From: Burkholderiales bacterium
GTDB taxonomy: Bacteria; Pseudomonadota; Gammaproteobacteria; Burkholderiales; Burkholderiaceae_C
Length of the DNA stretch: 50,042 nt
Assembly (NCBI GenBank): GCA_016703325.1
Contig: JADJCH010000031.1
Location: 1-50,042, forward strand
Direction: 5' to 3'
Shown here: positions 25,963-34,174 of the stretch, one piece after another
How positions within the stretch are numbered: the first letter of the stretch is position 1
How the letters are laid out: every line of letters begins with the position of its first letter
Program-made: the position numbers and the translations under genes
Notes under the pieces: model-generated
Told to the model about the DNA's origin: nothing
What the model saw: the letters and a program-made list of their open reading frames with translations, nothing else
Database searches by the model: none

Positions 25963-26613
25963 ATGGCGGACGCTCCCGTCAGCCTGGTCACCCCGGACTA
26001 CTGGGACGAGGCCTGCCGCCACCTGGTGCGCCGTGACCGCGTCCTGAAGAAGCTCATCCCCCAGTTCGGTGAAGCCCGCCTGCAAAGCCGCGGCGACGCT
26101 TTCACCACCCTGGCCCGCTCGATCGTCGGACAGCAGATTTCGGTCAAGGCCGCTCAGGCGGTGTGGGAGCGATTCGTGCACCTGCTGCCGCCGGGTCAGC
26201 GGCACGGTCCGACCGACGTGCTGGCCGTCGACAGCACCGCCATGCGGGCTGCCGGCCTATCCGCCCGCAAGGTGGACTACCTGCGCGACCTGGCGCAGCA
26301 CTTTGTCCAGGGCGAGGTGCACGAGACCGACTGGGCCGCCATGGGCGATGAGTCGATCATCGAAGAGTTGGTGGCCATCCGCGGCATCGGCCGCTGGACG
26401 GCGGAGATGTTCCTCATCTTCCACCTGATGCGGCCCAACGTGCTGCCGGTGGACGACCTGGGCCTGGTCAAGGCCATCAGCCTGAATTACTTCAGCGGCG
26501 AGCCGGTGTCGCGCGCCGAGGTGCGTGAACTGGGAGACGCCTGGGCGCCGTATCGGTCGGTGGCCACCTGGTACATGTGGCGCAGCCTGGACCCGCTTCC
26601 GGTGGAGTATTGA
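25963..26613 (+). CDS. DNA-3-methyladenine glycosylase 2 family (AlkA-like)
   Basis: A 216-residue HhH-GPD DNA glycosylase, which removes alkylated bases in base-excision repair. ARSIVGQQISVKAA is followed by the helix-hairpin-helix ELVAIRGIGRWTAEMF at about 135-150 and the Asp-containing LPVDDLGLVK at 161-170, where the second Asp is the likely catalytic residue. It lacks the N-terminal domain of E. coli AlkA, so it is the short form common in proteobacteria. I chose the ATG at 25963, with AAGGGG just upstream; a TTG at 25951 overlapping the cysS stop would add four residues. Probably cotranscribed with cysS. Confidence 0.92.
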   Translation: MADAPVSLVTPDYWDEACRHLVRRDRVLKKLIPQFGEARLQSRGDAFTTLARSIVGQQISVKAAQAVWERFVHLLPPGQRHGPTDVLAVDSTAMRAAGLSARKVDYLRDLAQHFVQGEVHETDWAAMGDESIIEELVAIRGIGRWTAEMFLIFHLMRPNVLPVDDLGLVKAISLNYFSGEPVSRAEVRELGDAWAPYRSVATWYMWRSLDPLPVEY

Positions 26614-26706
26614 TCGACCTGAGATTGGGGCCTGGGTCAGGCCGCGGCACTAGACTAAACTGCGCCCGGTTCGGGCGGGCCATGCAGGCCAGAAGGATTC
26701 AAAGCG

Positions 26707-27675
26707 ATGAGCAAACGCCATTTCCTCGATTTCGAACAGCCGATCGCCGAGCTGGAAACCAAGATCGATGAACTGCGCTACGTGCAGAACGAGTCGGCCG
26801 TGGACATCTCCGAGGAGATCGACCGGCTGTCCAAGAAGAGCCTGCAGCTGGCCAAGGACATCTACTCGCGTCTGAGTCCCTGGCAGGTGACGCTGATCGC
26901 GCGGCACCCGCAGCGACCCTACACGCTGGACTACGTCAACGAGATCTTCACCGACTTCCAGGAGCTGCACGGTGACCGCTCGTTCTCCGACGACCTGTCG
27001 ATCGTCGGAGGGTTGGCGCGCTTCAACGGTCAGGCCTGCATGGTGCTGGGGCATCAGAAGGGCCGTGACACCAAGGAGCGCGCCGCGCGCAACTTCGGCA
27101 TGGCGCGTCCGGAGGGTTACCGCAAGGCGCTGCGCCTGATGAAGCTGGCCGAGAAGTTCGGTCTGCCGGTGTTCACTTTCGTCGACACCCCGGGGGCTTA
27201 TCCGGGAATCGGTGCCGAGGAGCGTGGGCAGTCTGAGGCCATTGGTCGCAACATCTATGAGATGGCACAGCTGGAGGTGCCGATCATCTCCACCATCATC
27301 GGCGAGGGCGGTTCCGGCGGTGCACTGGCGATCAGCGTGGGTGACCAGGTGCTGATGCTGCAGTATTCCGTGTACTCGGTGATCTCACCGGAGGGCTGTG
27401 CCTCGATTCTGTGGAAAACCTCGGAGCGCGCCAGCGACGCGGCCGAGGCGCTGGGCATCACGGCGCACCGCCTGAAGGCGCTGGGCCTGGTCGACAAGAT
27501 CGTCAGCGAGCCGGTGGGCGGTGCCCATCGCGACACCAAGCAGATGGCGGCCTACCTGAAGCGTGGACTGAACGATGCCCTGCGCCAGGTGGCCGACCTC
27601 AAGCCCAAGGACCTGCTGAACCAGCGCTACGAACGGTTGCGCCGCTACGGCCGCTTCACCGACACCAAGGCCTGA
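26707..27675 (+). CDS. accA: Acetyl-CoA carboxylase carboxyltransferase subunit alpha
   Basis: A 322-residue subunit of the carboxyltransferase that moves the carboxyl group from biotin to acetyl-CoA, giving malonyl-CoA for fatty acid synthesis. It begins with the helical LDFEQPIAELETKIDELR and contains GQACMVLGHQKGRDTKE, FVDTPGAYPGIGAEERGQ, TIIGEGGSGGALAI and SPEGCASILWK, all standard for AccA. The beta subunit gene accD is in this window at 41960, far away, as usual in proteobacteria. An A/T-rich stretch (CTAGACTAAACTG) lies about 50 bases upstream and may hold its promoter. Confidence 0.98.
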   Translation: MSKRHFLDFEQPIAELETKIDELRYVQNESAVDISEEIDRLSKKSLQLAKDIYSRLSPWQVTLIARHPQRPYTLDYVNEIFTDFQELHGDRSFSDDLSIVGGLARFNGQACMVLGHQKGRDTKERAARNFGMARPEGYRKALRLMKLAEKFGLPVFTFVDTPGAYPGIGAEERGQSEAIGRNIYEMAQLEVPIISTIIGEGGSGGALAISVGDQVLMLQYSVYSVISPEGCASILWKTSERASDAAEALGITAHRLKALGLVDKIVSEPVGGAHRDTKQMAAYLKRGLNDALRQVADLKPKDLLNQRYERLRRYGRFTDTKA

Positions 27676-27728
27676 GAGCCCAATGCGGGCGGCGGGAGCC
27701 GTCCTGAGGGCTGTTGCGCCGAAGCCCG

Positions 27729-29141
27729 ATGCAGATGTCGCAGAATTCCTCTTCCGCAGACGAGCGGGAGGTGGTGAGGCTGGCGGTCGCCTTCAGCGGC
27801 GGCTGCGATTCCACCGCGCTGTTGCATGCCGTCTGGCGCGCGGCCACGACCCTGGGTCGTGATGCGATCGAGTTGCATGCGCTGCATGTGCACCACGGCT
27901 TGCAGTCGGCAGCAGATGACTGGGCGGTGCACTGCCGGCGCCAGGTGGTCAGATGGTCGGCCCGTGGCGTCCCCATCCGCTTTCACCTGCGCCGTTTGAG
28001 TCTGCAATGGGTGCCTGGCGAGAGCTTGGAAGCCGCGGCGCGCGAGGGGCGTTATGCGGCCCTGGCCGACATGGCGGCCAAAACGGGCTGCAATCGCGTG
28101 CTGCTGGCCCAGCATGCCGACGACCAGGCGGAGACGTTTCTGCTGCAGGCCCTGCGGGGCGCTGGCCCGGCGGGGTTGGCATCGATGCCACGCGAGATCG
28201 AGCGTGACGGCATCGCCTGGCTGAGACCCTGGCTGGATCTTCCCCGGAGTGCCATCGAGGCCTACGTCCAGCGGTATCGTCTGTCGCACATCGAGGATGG
28301 CAGCAACGCCGATCCGCGCTATGCCCGCAACCGGCTGCGCCACCGGGTGCTGCCTGCGCTGGAGCAAGCCTTCCCGGGAGCGGTGGCGGTGCTGGGACGT
28401 GCGGCCCGTCAGTCGCAGGAGGCCAAGGCCTGTCTGGACGCACTGGCGCGCATCGATCTGGCGGCAGCCGGGCAGGGTCCGGGCGCCCTGAAGGTCGAAG
28501 CGCTGCAGGCACTCGGGCCGCAGCGCCTGCGCAACGCGCTGCGTCTGTGGTTGCGCGAGGCGAGCGACGGTCCGGTCGCGGGGGAGTGGATTGAGCGACT
28601 GTCGCTGGAAATGAGCACGCGTGGCGGGCGGCGCTGGATTCTGCAAGGACGACAGGGGCAGGGGCGACAGGGCGGTCGACTGGCCGTCGAATGCCACCGT
28701 GGCAGCCTGCGCATCGCTTCGATCGGCCCAGCAGAAGTGGGCGAAGCCAGCGGTGCTGTGGAGCACGCAGGTTCATGCCTGCGGGTGCAGGGCCCCGGCC
28801 GGTATCTGCTGCCCGACTGGGGGGGCGTGCTGGAGGTGGAGCGTGCCGACAGCGACGGCGTGGCCTGGGCCAGGCTTGAGCGTGTCGAACTGCGCTCCCG
28901 TAGGGGCGGTGAGACGTTTCAGTGGGCGACCAACCGTCCCCCGCGGTCCCTCAAGAAGCAGTACCAGTCCGCGGGGCGGCCGGCCTGGGCGCGCCAGGGA
29001 CCGCTGCTCTTTGACCTGGAGGGGCGACTGTTGTTCGTGCCCGGGCTGGGGGTGGATGCGCGTTGCCTTGCGCCGATCGGCAAGGACCAGGCCCGGCTGG
29101 TGTGGCATCCCGGGACCGGTGACCCGGACCCTTCGGCTTGA
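27729..29141 (+). CDS. tilS: tRNA(Ile)-lysidine synthase
   Basis: A 470-residue enzyme that makes lysidine at the wobble base of tRNA-Ile2(CAU), so that it reads AUA. The ATP-pyrophosphatase loop is FSGGCDST at about residues 22-29, followed by HALHVHHGLQ, LLAQHADDQAETFLLQALRG and the helical middle domain; the C-terminal TilS_C domain includes RRGGETFQ and RSLKKQYQ. The start is ambiguous: ATG at 27729 or 27735, or a TTG at 27714; I take 27729. It follows accA by 53 bases, a neighbourhood shared by many proteobacteria. Confidence 0.95.
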   Translation: MQMSQNSSSADEREVVRLAVAFSGGCDSTALLHAVWRAATTLGRDAIELHALHVHHGLQSAADDWAVHCRRQVVRWSARGVPIRFHLRRLSLQWVPGESLEAAAREGRYAALADMAAKTGCNRVLLAQHADDQAETFLLQALRGAGPAGLASMPREIERDGIAWLRPWLDLPRSAIEAYVQRYRLSHIEDGSNADPRYARNRLRHRVLPALEQAFPGAVAVLGRAARQSQEAKACLDALARIDLAAAGQGPGALKVEALQALGPQRLRNALRLWLREASDGPVAGEWIERLSLEMSTRGGRRWILQGRQGQGRQGGRLAVECHRGSLRIASIGPAEVGEASGAVEHAGSCLRVQGPGRYLLPDWGGVLEVERADSDGVAWARLERVELRSRRGGETFQWATNRPPRSLKKQYQSAGRPAWARQGPLLFDLEGRLLFVPGLGVDARCLAPIGKDQARLVWHPGTGDPDPSA

Positions 29142-29283
29142 AGGCAGGTGTGCGAGGCGCTCTGTTTGCAGCGAATTGCACTGCCTTCTGGAAACGGCGG
29201 TTTGACCCGCTAAAATCGCAAGCTTTTGTCCGGCTGCCTGTGCCTATCTCCATGGGTGGCCTCAACTCCTGCCCGACGCCAAC

Positions 29284-30552
29284 ATGGCTCTGATCGTTCA
29301 CAAATATGGCGGCACGTCGATGGGCTCCACCGAGCGCATCCGCAACGTCGCCAAGCGCGTGGCCAAGTGGGCCCGTGCCGGCCACCAGATGGTGGTCGTT
29401 CCCTCCGCGATGAGCGGCGAGACCAACCGGTTGCTCGGCTTGGCGAAGGAGTTGTCTCCCGCCGAACAGACGGCGGCCATGCTGCGCGAACTCGACATGA
29501 TTGCCTCCACCGGTGAGCAGGTCTCGGTGGGTTTGCTGGCCCTGGCGCTGCAGGCCGAGGGCATGCAGTCGGTGAGCTACTCCGGCTGGCAGGTGCCCGT
29601 GAAGACCGATTCGGCCTTCACCAAGGCCCGCATCGAGAGCATCGACGACCTGCGTGTGCGCGCCGACCTGGCTGCCGGCAAGGTGGTGGTGATCACCGGT
29701 TTCCAGGGCATCGACGCAGAGGGTCACATCACGACGCTGGGGCGCGGGGGGTCGGACACCTCCGCCGTGGCCGTGGCGGCCGCGATGAAGGCCGACGAGT
29801 GCCTGATCTACACCGACGTGGACGGCGTCTACACCACCGACCCGCGTGTGGTGCCCGAGGCGCGCCGGCTGTCGACCGTCAGTTTCGAGGAAATGCTCGA
29901 GATGGCCAGCCTGGGCTCCAAGGTCCTGCAGATCCGCTCGGTGGAATTTGCCGGCAAGTACCGCGTGCCGATGCGTGTGCTGTCGAGCTTCACCTCCTGG
30001 GACATCCCGATCGATGAAGAAGCCAAGTCGGGCACCCTGATCACTTTCGAGGAAGACGAAAAGATGGAACAAGCCGTTGTCTCGGGCATCGCCTTCAACC
30101 GTGATGAAGCCAAGGTGACCGTGGTGGGCGTGCCGGACAAGCCGGGCATCGCCTTCCAGATCCTCGGCCCTGTGGCCGAAGCCAACATCGATGTGGACGT
30201 GATCCTGCAGAACGTCTCGCACGGTGGTCGCACCGACTTCTCCTTCACCGTGCACCGCAACGACTACCAGCGCACGCTGGACCTGCTGCGCAATCAGGTG
30301 GTGCCTGCGCTGGGTGCGGCCGAAGTGGCGGGCGATCCGAAGATCTGCAAGGTCTCGATCGTCGGCATCGGCATGCGCTCGCACGTGGGTGTGGCCAGCA
30401 AGATGTTCGGTTGCCTGAGCGAAGAGGGCATCAACATCCAGATGATCACCACCAGCGAGATCAAGACCTCGGTCGTGATCGATGAAAAGTACATGGAACT
30501 GGCGGTACGTGCACTGCACAAGGCCTTCGATCTGGATCAGGCGGCTGCCTGA
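29284..30552 (+). CDS. lysC: Aspartate kinase
   Basis: A 422-residue aspartokinase, the first step from aspartate to lysine, threonine, methionine and diaminopimelate. The nucleotide-binding start is VHKYGGTSMGS; ITGFQGIDAEG, TLGRGGSDTSAVA and YTDVDGVYTTDPR follow. Two C-terminal ACT domains (starting near SGIAFNRDEAKVTV and CKVSIVGIGMRSH) predict feedback inhibition by lysine and/or threonine. Length fits the monofunctional class. A possible -10 element TAAAAT is at 29211-29216 in the 142-base leader. asd, the next enzyme of the pathway, is encoded at 34175. Confidence 0.98.
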   Translation: MALIVHKYGGTSMGSTERIRNVAKRVAKWARAGHQMVVVPSAMSGETNRLLGLAKELSPAEQTAAMLRELDMIASTGEQVSVGLLALALQAEGMQSVSYSGWQVPVKTDSAFTKARIESIDDLRVRADLAAGKVVVITGFQGIDAEGHITTLGRGGSDTSAVAVAAAMKADECLIYTDVDGVYTTDPRVVPEARRLSTVSFEEMLEMASLGSKVLQIRSVEFAGKYRVPMRVLSSFTSWDIPIDEEAKSGTLITFEEDEKMEQAVVSGIAFNRDEAKVTVVGVPDKPGIAFQILGPVAEANIDVDVILQNVSHGGRTDFSFTVHRNDYQRTLDLLRNQVVPALGAAEVAGDPKICKVSIVGIGMRSHVGVASKMFGCLSEEGINIQMITTSEIKTSVVIDEKYMELAVRALHKAFDLDQAAA

Positions 30553-30568
30553 GGCCGGATTTCCACGC

Positions 30569-30574
30569 TATAAT
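30569..30574 (+). promoter_or_regulatory. Consensus -10 element of tRNA-Ser
   Basis: A perfect TATAAT ends 11 bases before the first base of tRNA-Ser, at the right place for a start near 30581. The -35 region (around 30546, in the lysC stop area) is poor. Confidence 0.65.
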
Positions 30575-30585
30575 CTCACTTCTTC

Positions 30586-30676
30586 GGAGACGTGACCGAG
30601 TGGCCGAAGGTGCTCCCCTGCTAAGGGAGTATGCGCCAAAAGCGCATCGAGGGTTCGAATCCCTCCGTCTCCGCCA
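30586..30676 (+). tRNA. tRNA-Ser(GCU)
   Basis: A 91-base class II tRNA with a long variable arm and encoded CCA. The acceptor stem GGAGACG pairs with CGTCTCC. The anticodon stem CTCCC/GGGAG encloses the loop CTGCTAA, giving anticodon GCU for AGC/AGU codons. The T-arm reads GGGTTCGAATCCC. The variable-arm stem TGCGCC-AAAA-GCGCA is visible. Confidence 0.97.
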
Positions 30677-30698
30677 AGGCCCTAAGCGTTAAGCTCGC

Positions 30699-30738
30699 AA
30701 AGCCCTCTGACACCGGACCGCCGGGTCATGAGGGCTTT
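30699..30738 (+). terminator. Rho-independent terminator after tRNA-Ser
   Basis: AAAGCCCTC and GAGGGCTTT form a perfect 9-bp stem around a GC-rich loop, followed by GTCGTTTT. It lies 22 bases after the tRNA and separates it from leuC. Confidence 0.8.
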
Positions 30739-30782
30739 GTCGTTTTGGGGTGGCTGCCCCCTGTTGTGGACCGCCGGTCGGC

Positions 30783-30815
30783 CTCGTCGATCGTGCGGTT
30801 CGATGGTTCGACGAG
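30783..30815 (+). promoter_or_regulatory. Inverted repeat over the leuC ribosome binding region
   Basis: CTCGTCGA (30783-30790) and TCGACGAG (30808-30815) are perfect 8-base complements with a 17-base loop, ending seven bases before the leuC ATG. The right arm includes the weak ACGAG ribosome binding site, so the hairpin could limit leuC translation or be an operator. Function is inferred. Confidence 0.4.
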
Positions 30816-30821
30816 TCCGCC

Positions 30822-32246
30822 ATGACCGCACGCACTCTCTACGACAAGTTGTGGGATGACCATGTCGTCCACACCGAGGAAGACGGTACCGCCGTCCTCT
30901 ACATCGACCGACACCTGGTGCACGAGGTGACCAGCCCACAGGCGTTCGAGGGTCTGCGGCTGGCCCAGCGCCCGGTCTGGCGCGTCAGCTCCGTGGTGGC
31001 CACGGCCGATCACAACACGCCCACCACCGGTTGGGAGCTGGGCTACGACGGTATCACCGACCCGACCAGCAAGCAGCAGGTCGTGACGCTGGACGCCAAC
31101 ATCAAGGCCTTCGGTGCGGCGGCGTACTTCCCCTTCCTGGACCAGCGCCAGGGCATCGTGCACGTCATCGGCCCGGAAAACGGCGCGACGCTTCCGGGCA
31201 TGACCGTGGTCTGTGGCGACAGCCACACCAGCACCCACGGTGCCTTCGGTGCGTTGGCGCACGGCATCGGCACTTCCGAGGTCGAGCACGTGCTGGCCAC
31301 GCAGACGCTGCTGGCCAAGAAGGCCAGAAACATGCTCGTGAAGGTCGATGGGCAGCTGGCCCGCGGCCTGACCGCCAAGGACATCGTGCTGGCCATCATC
31401 GGCCGCATCGGCACGGCCGGCGGTACCGGCTACACCATCGAGTTCGCCGGCTCCGCCATCCGTGCGCTGAGCATGGAAGGCCGCATGACGGTGTGCAACA
31501 TGGCCATCGAGGCGGGGGCGCGCGCCGGTCTGGTGGCGGTGGACGACACCACGCTCCATTACGTCAAGGGCCGCCCCTTCTCGCCGGCAGGCGTCGAGTG
31601 GGACCATGCCGTGTCCTACTGGCGCACGCTGCACAGCGACCCGGGCGCGCACTTCGACGCCGTCGTCGAGCTGGATGCTGCCCAGATCAAGCCGCAGGTC
31701 ACCTGGGGCACCAGCCCTGAAATGGTGCTGCCGATCGATGGTCGCGTGCCCGATCCGGACAAGGAGAAGGACGACGTCAAGCGCGGCGCCATCGAGCGGG
31801 CGTTGACCTACATGGGCCTGCAGCCGAACAAGGCGATCGCCGACATTACCGTCGACAAGGTCTTCATCGGCAGCTGCACCAACAGCCGCATCGAGGACAT
31901 GCGCGACGCCGCGGCGGTGATCAAGCGCCTGGGCGGTCGCATTGCGCCGAACATCAGGCTCGCGCTGGCGGTGCCGGGCTCGGGCCAGGTCAAGGCCCAG
32001 GCCGAGCGCGAAGGTCTGCACGAGATCTTCAAGGCTGCCGGCTTCGAGTGGCGCGAGCCGGGCTGCTCAATGTGCCTGGCGATGAACGCCGACCGGCTGG
32101 AGCCGGGCGAGCGCTGCGCTTCCACCAGCAACCGCAACTTCGAAGGCCGGCAGGGCAACGGTGGGCGCACCCACCTGGTCAGCCCGGCCATGGCCGCCGC
32201 TGCGGCGATGAAGGGCCACTTCGTCGACATCCGCCAGATCGCCTGA
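30822..32246 (+). CDS. leuC: 3-isopropylmalate dehydratase large subunit
   Basis: A 474-residue aconitase-family subunit that, with LeuD, converts 2-isopropylmalate to 3-isopropylmalate in leucine synthesis. The 4Fe-4S ligands are Cys352 (GSCTNSR), Cys415 and Cys418 (GCSMCLAMN). Other conserved text: CGDSHTSTHGAFG, GGTGYTIEFAG and GRQGNGGRTHL. The ATG at 30822 gives the usual start MTARTLYDKLWDDHVV; an in-frame extension to 30750 lies in the tRNA terminator area and is rejected. leuD follows after 19 bases. Confidence 0.98.
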   Translation: MTARTLYDKLWDDHVVHTEEDGTAVLYIDRHLVHEVTSPQAFEGLRLAQRPVWRVSSVVATADHNTPTTGWELGYDGITDPTSKQQVVTLDANIKAFGAAAYFPFLDQRQGIVHVIGPENGATLPGMTVVCGDSHTSTHGAFGALAHGIGTSEVEHVLATQTLLAKKARNMLVKVDGQLARGLTAKDIVLAIIGRIGTAGGTGYTIEFAGSAIRALSMEGRMTVCNMAIEAGARAGLVAVDDTTLHYVKGRPFSPAGVEWDHAVSYWRTLHSDPGAHFDAVVELDAAQIKPQVTWGTSPEMVLPIDGRVPDPDKEKDDVKRGAIERALTYMGLQPNKAIADITVDKVFIGSCTNSRIEDMRDAAAVIKRLGGRIAPNIRLALAVPGSGQVKAQAEREGLHEIFKAAGFEWREPGCSMCLAMNADRLEPGERCASTSNRNFEGRQGNGGRTHLVSPAMAAAAAMKGHFVDIRQIA

Positions 32247-32265
32247 TCCACCCCGGAGACACCCC

Positions 32266-32916
32266 ATGCAAGCCTTCACCGTGCACAAGGGCCTGGTCGC
32301 GCCGATGGACCGGGCCAACGTCGACACCGACGCCATCATCCCGAAGCAGTTCCTCAAGTCGATCGCCCGCAGCGGGTTCGGTCCGAACCTTTTCGACGAG
32401 TGGCGCTACCTGGACAAGGGCGAGCCCGGCCAGGATCCGGCCAGCCGCCGGCCGAACCCGGACTTCGTGCTGAACCAGCCCCGCTACCAGGGGGCGAGCA
32501 TCCTGCTGGCGCGCGAGAACTTCGGCTGCGGCTCCAGCCGCGAGCACGCGCCCTGGGCGCTGGAGCAGTACGGTTTTCGTGCCCTGATCGCGCCGAGCTA
32601 CGCCGACATCTTCTTCAACAACTGCTTCAAGAACGGCCTGCTGCCGATTCAGCTGCCCGAGCGTGTGGTGGGTCAGCTGTTCGACGAGGTGGCAGCCTTC
32701 CCAGGCTACCAGCTGACCATCGACCTGCCGCGCCAGGTGGTCGTCAAGGGCGATGGCAGCGAAATCCCGTTCGAGGTGCAGGCCTTCCGCAAGTACTGCC
32801 TGGTCAACGGCTTCGACGACATCGGCCTGACCCTGCGGCATGCGGACAAGATCCGCGCCTACGAGGCCGAGCGGCTGGCGAAGATGCCCTGGCTGGCGCA
32901 CACGCTGGCCTCCTGA
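32266..32916 (+). CDS. leuD: 3-isopropylmalate dehydratase small subunit
   Basis: A 216-residue swivel-domain partner of LeuC, starting MQAFTVHKGLVAPMDRANVD. The conserved TDAIIPKQFLKS, ENFGCGSSREHAPWAL and APSYADIFFNNCFKNGLLP are all present and the length is standard. It lies between leuC and leuB in a leuCDB operon; leuA is not in the window. Confidence 0.98.
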   Translation: MQAFTVHKGLVAPMDRANVDTDAIIPKQFLKSIARSGFGPNLFDEWRYLDKGEPGQDPASRRPNPDFVLNQPRYQGASILLARENFGCGSSREHAPWALEQYGFRALIAPSYADIFFNNCFKNGLLPIQLPERVVGQLFDEVAAFPGYQLTIDLPRQVVVKGDGSEIPFEVQAFRKYCLVNGFDDIGLTLRHADKIRAYEAERLAKMPWLAHTLAS

Positions 32917-32974
32917 GCACGGCGGCCTGCTCGGTGGCTCCCACAAGACTCCAGACTCCTGAAGAAAGCTGACG

Positions 32975-34075
32975 ATGAAGATCGCGATCCTGCCGGGTGA
33001 CGGCATCGGCCCGGAGATCATGGCCGAGGCCGTGAAGGTGCTCAACGTGCTCGACCTGAGCTTCGAGACGGAAACGGCGCCGGTGGGCGGTGCGGCCTAC
33101 GAGGCCGCTGGCCACCCGCTGCCCGAGTCGACGCTGAACCTGGCTAAGGCGGCCGACGCGATCCTCTTCGGCGCGGTGGGCGACTGGAAATACGACACGC
33201 TGGACCGCCCGCTGCGCCCCGAGCAGGCCATCCTGGGCCTGCGCAAGCACCTGGGCCTGTTCGCCAATTTCCGCCCGGCGATCTGCTACGAGCAGCTCAC
33301 CCACGCCTCCAGCCTGAAGCCTGAGCTGGTGGCAGGCCTGGACATCCTCATCATCCGCGAGCTGACCGGCGACATCTACTTCGGCCAGCCGCGCGGACGT
33401 CGCACCGCGGTGGACGGGCACTTCCCTGGCGCCGAAGAGGCCTTCGACACGATGCGCTATTCGCGCCCGGAGATCGAGCGCATCGCCCACGTCGCCTTCC
33501 AGGCCGCACGCAAGCGCAGCAAGAAGGTCACCTCGGTGGACAAGGCCAACGTGCTTGAGACCTTCCAGTTCTGGAAGGACATCGTCACCGAGGTGCATCA
33601 ACAGTACCCTGACGTCGAGCTGCAGCACATGTATGTCGACAACGCCGCGATGCAGCTGGTCAAGGCGCCCAAGGCCTTCGACGTGGTGGTCACCGGCAAC
33701 ATGTTCGGCGACATCCTGTCCGACGAGGCGGCGATGCTGACCGGCTCGATCGGCATGCTGCCCTCGGCCAGCCTGGACAAGGCCAACAAGGGTCTGTACG
33801 AACCCAGCCATGGCAGTGCGCCGGACATCGCCGGTAAGGGTGTTGCAAACCCGCTGGCTACAATCCTGTCCGTTGCCATGATGCTCCGCTACTCCCTCAA
33901 TCAGCCCGAAGCCGCCGCACGGATCGAATCCGCGGTACAGGCGGTGCTGTCTGCCGGTCTGCGCACCGGAGACATCTGGTCTGAGGGCATGCAGAAGGTG
34001 GGTACCGCCGCCATGGGCGATGCGGTCGTGGCCGCCATCACCTGCAAAACCATTCCCACCATTACCAAGAGCTGA
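32975..34075 (+). CDS. leuB: 3-isopropylmalate dehydrogenase
   Basis: A 366-residue NAD-dependent enzyme that oxidises and decarboxylates 3-isopropylmalate to 4-methyl-2-oxopentanoate. It starts MKIAILPGDGIGPEIM; RELTGDIYFGQPRG, the metal/substrate-binding VTSVDKANVLE, and VVTGNMFGDILSDEAAMLTGSI followed by EPSHGSAPDIAGKG are all standard. GAAGAAAG lies upstream as ribosome binding site. It is 58 bases after leuD and 99 bases before asd, with a strong hairpin in the latter gap. Confidence 0.98.
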   Translation: MKIAILPGDGIGPEIMAEAVKVLNVLDLSFETETAPVGGAAYEAAGHPLPESTLNLAKAADAILFGAVGDWKYDTLDRPLRPEQAILGLRKHLGLFANFRPAICYEQLTHASSLKPELVAGLDILIIRELTGDIYFGQPRGRRTAVDGHFPGAEEAFDTMRYSRPEIERIAHVAFQAARKRSKKVTSVDKANVLETFQFWKDIVTEVHQQYPDVELQHMYVDNAAMQLVKAPKAFDVVVTGNMFGDILSDEAAMLTGSIGMLPSASLDKANKGLYEPSHGSAPDIAGKGVANPLATILSVAMMLRYSLNQPEAAARIESAVQAVLSAGLRTGDIWSEGMQKVGTAAMGDAVVAAITCKTIPTITKS

Positions 34076-34106
34076 CGCTCTCGGATCGTTTCGCCCACAC
34101 CCTCCC

Positions 34107-34147
34107 TCTGGACCCTGGCGAACGAGCTGGGAGAACCAGGGTCCGGA
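34107..34147 (+). terminator. Strong hairpin between leuB and asd
   Basis: TCTGGACCCTGG and CCAGGGTCCGGA form a 12-bp stem (one G-T pair) around a 17-base loop, 31 bases after the leuB stop. No T-run follows directly (GTCTTGTTG only). It may be a terminator, attenuator or processing site that sets asd expression apart from leu. Confidence 0.55.
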
Positions 34148-34174
34148 GTCTTGTTGAGCAAAGGTGAACTGAAA

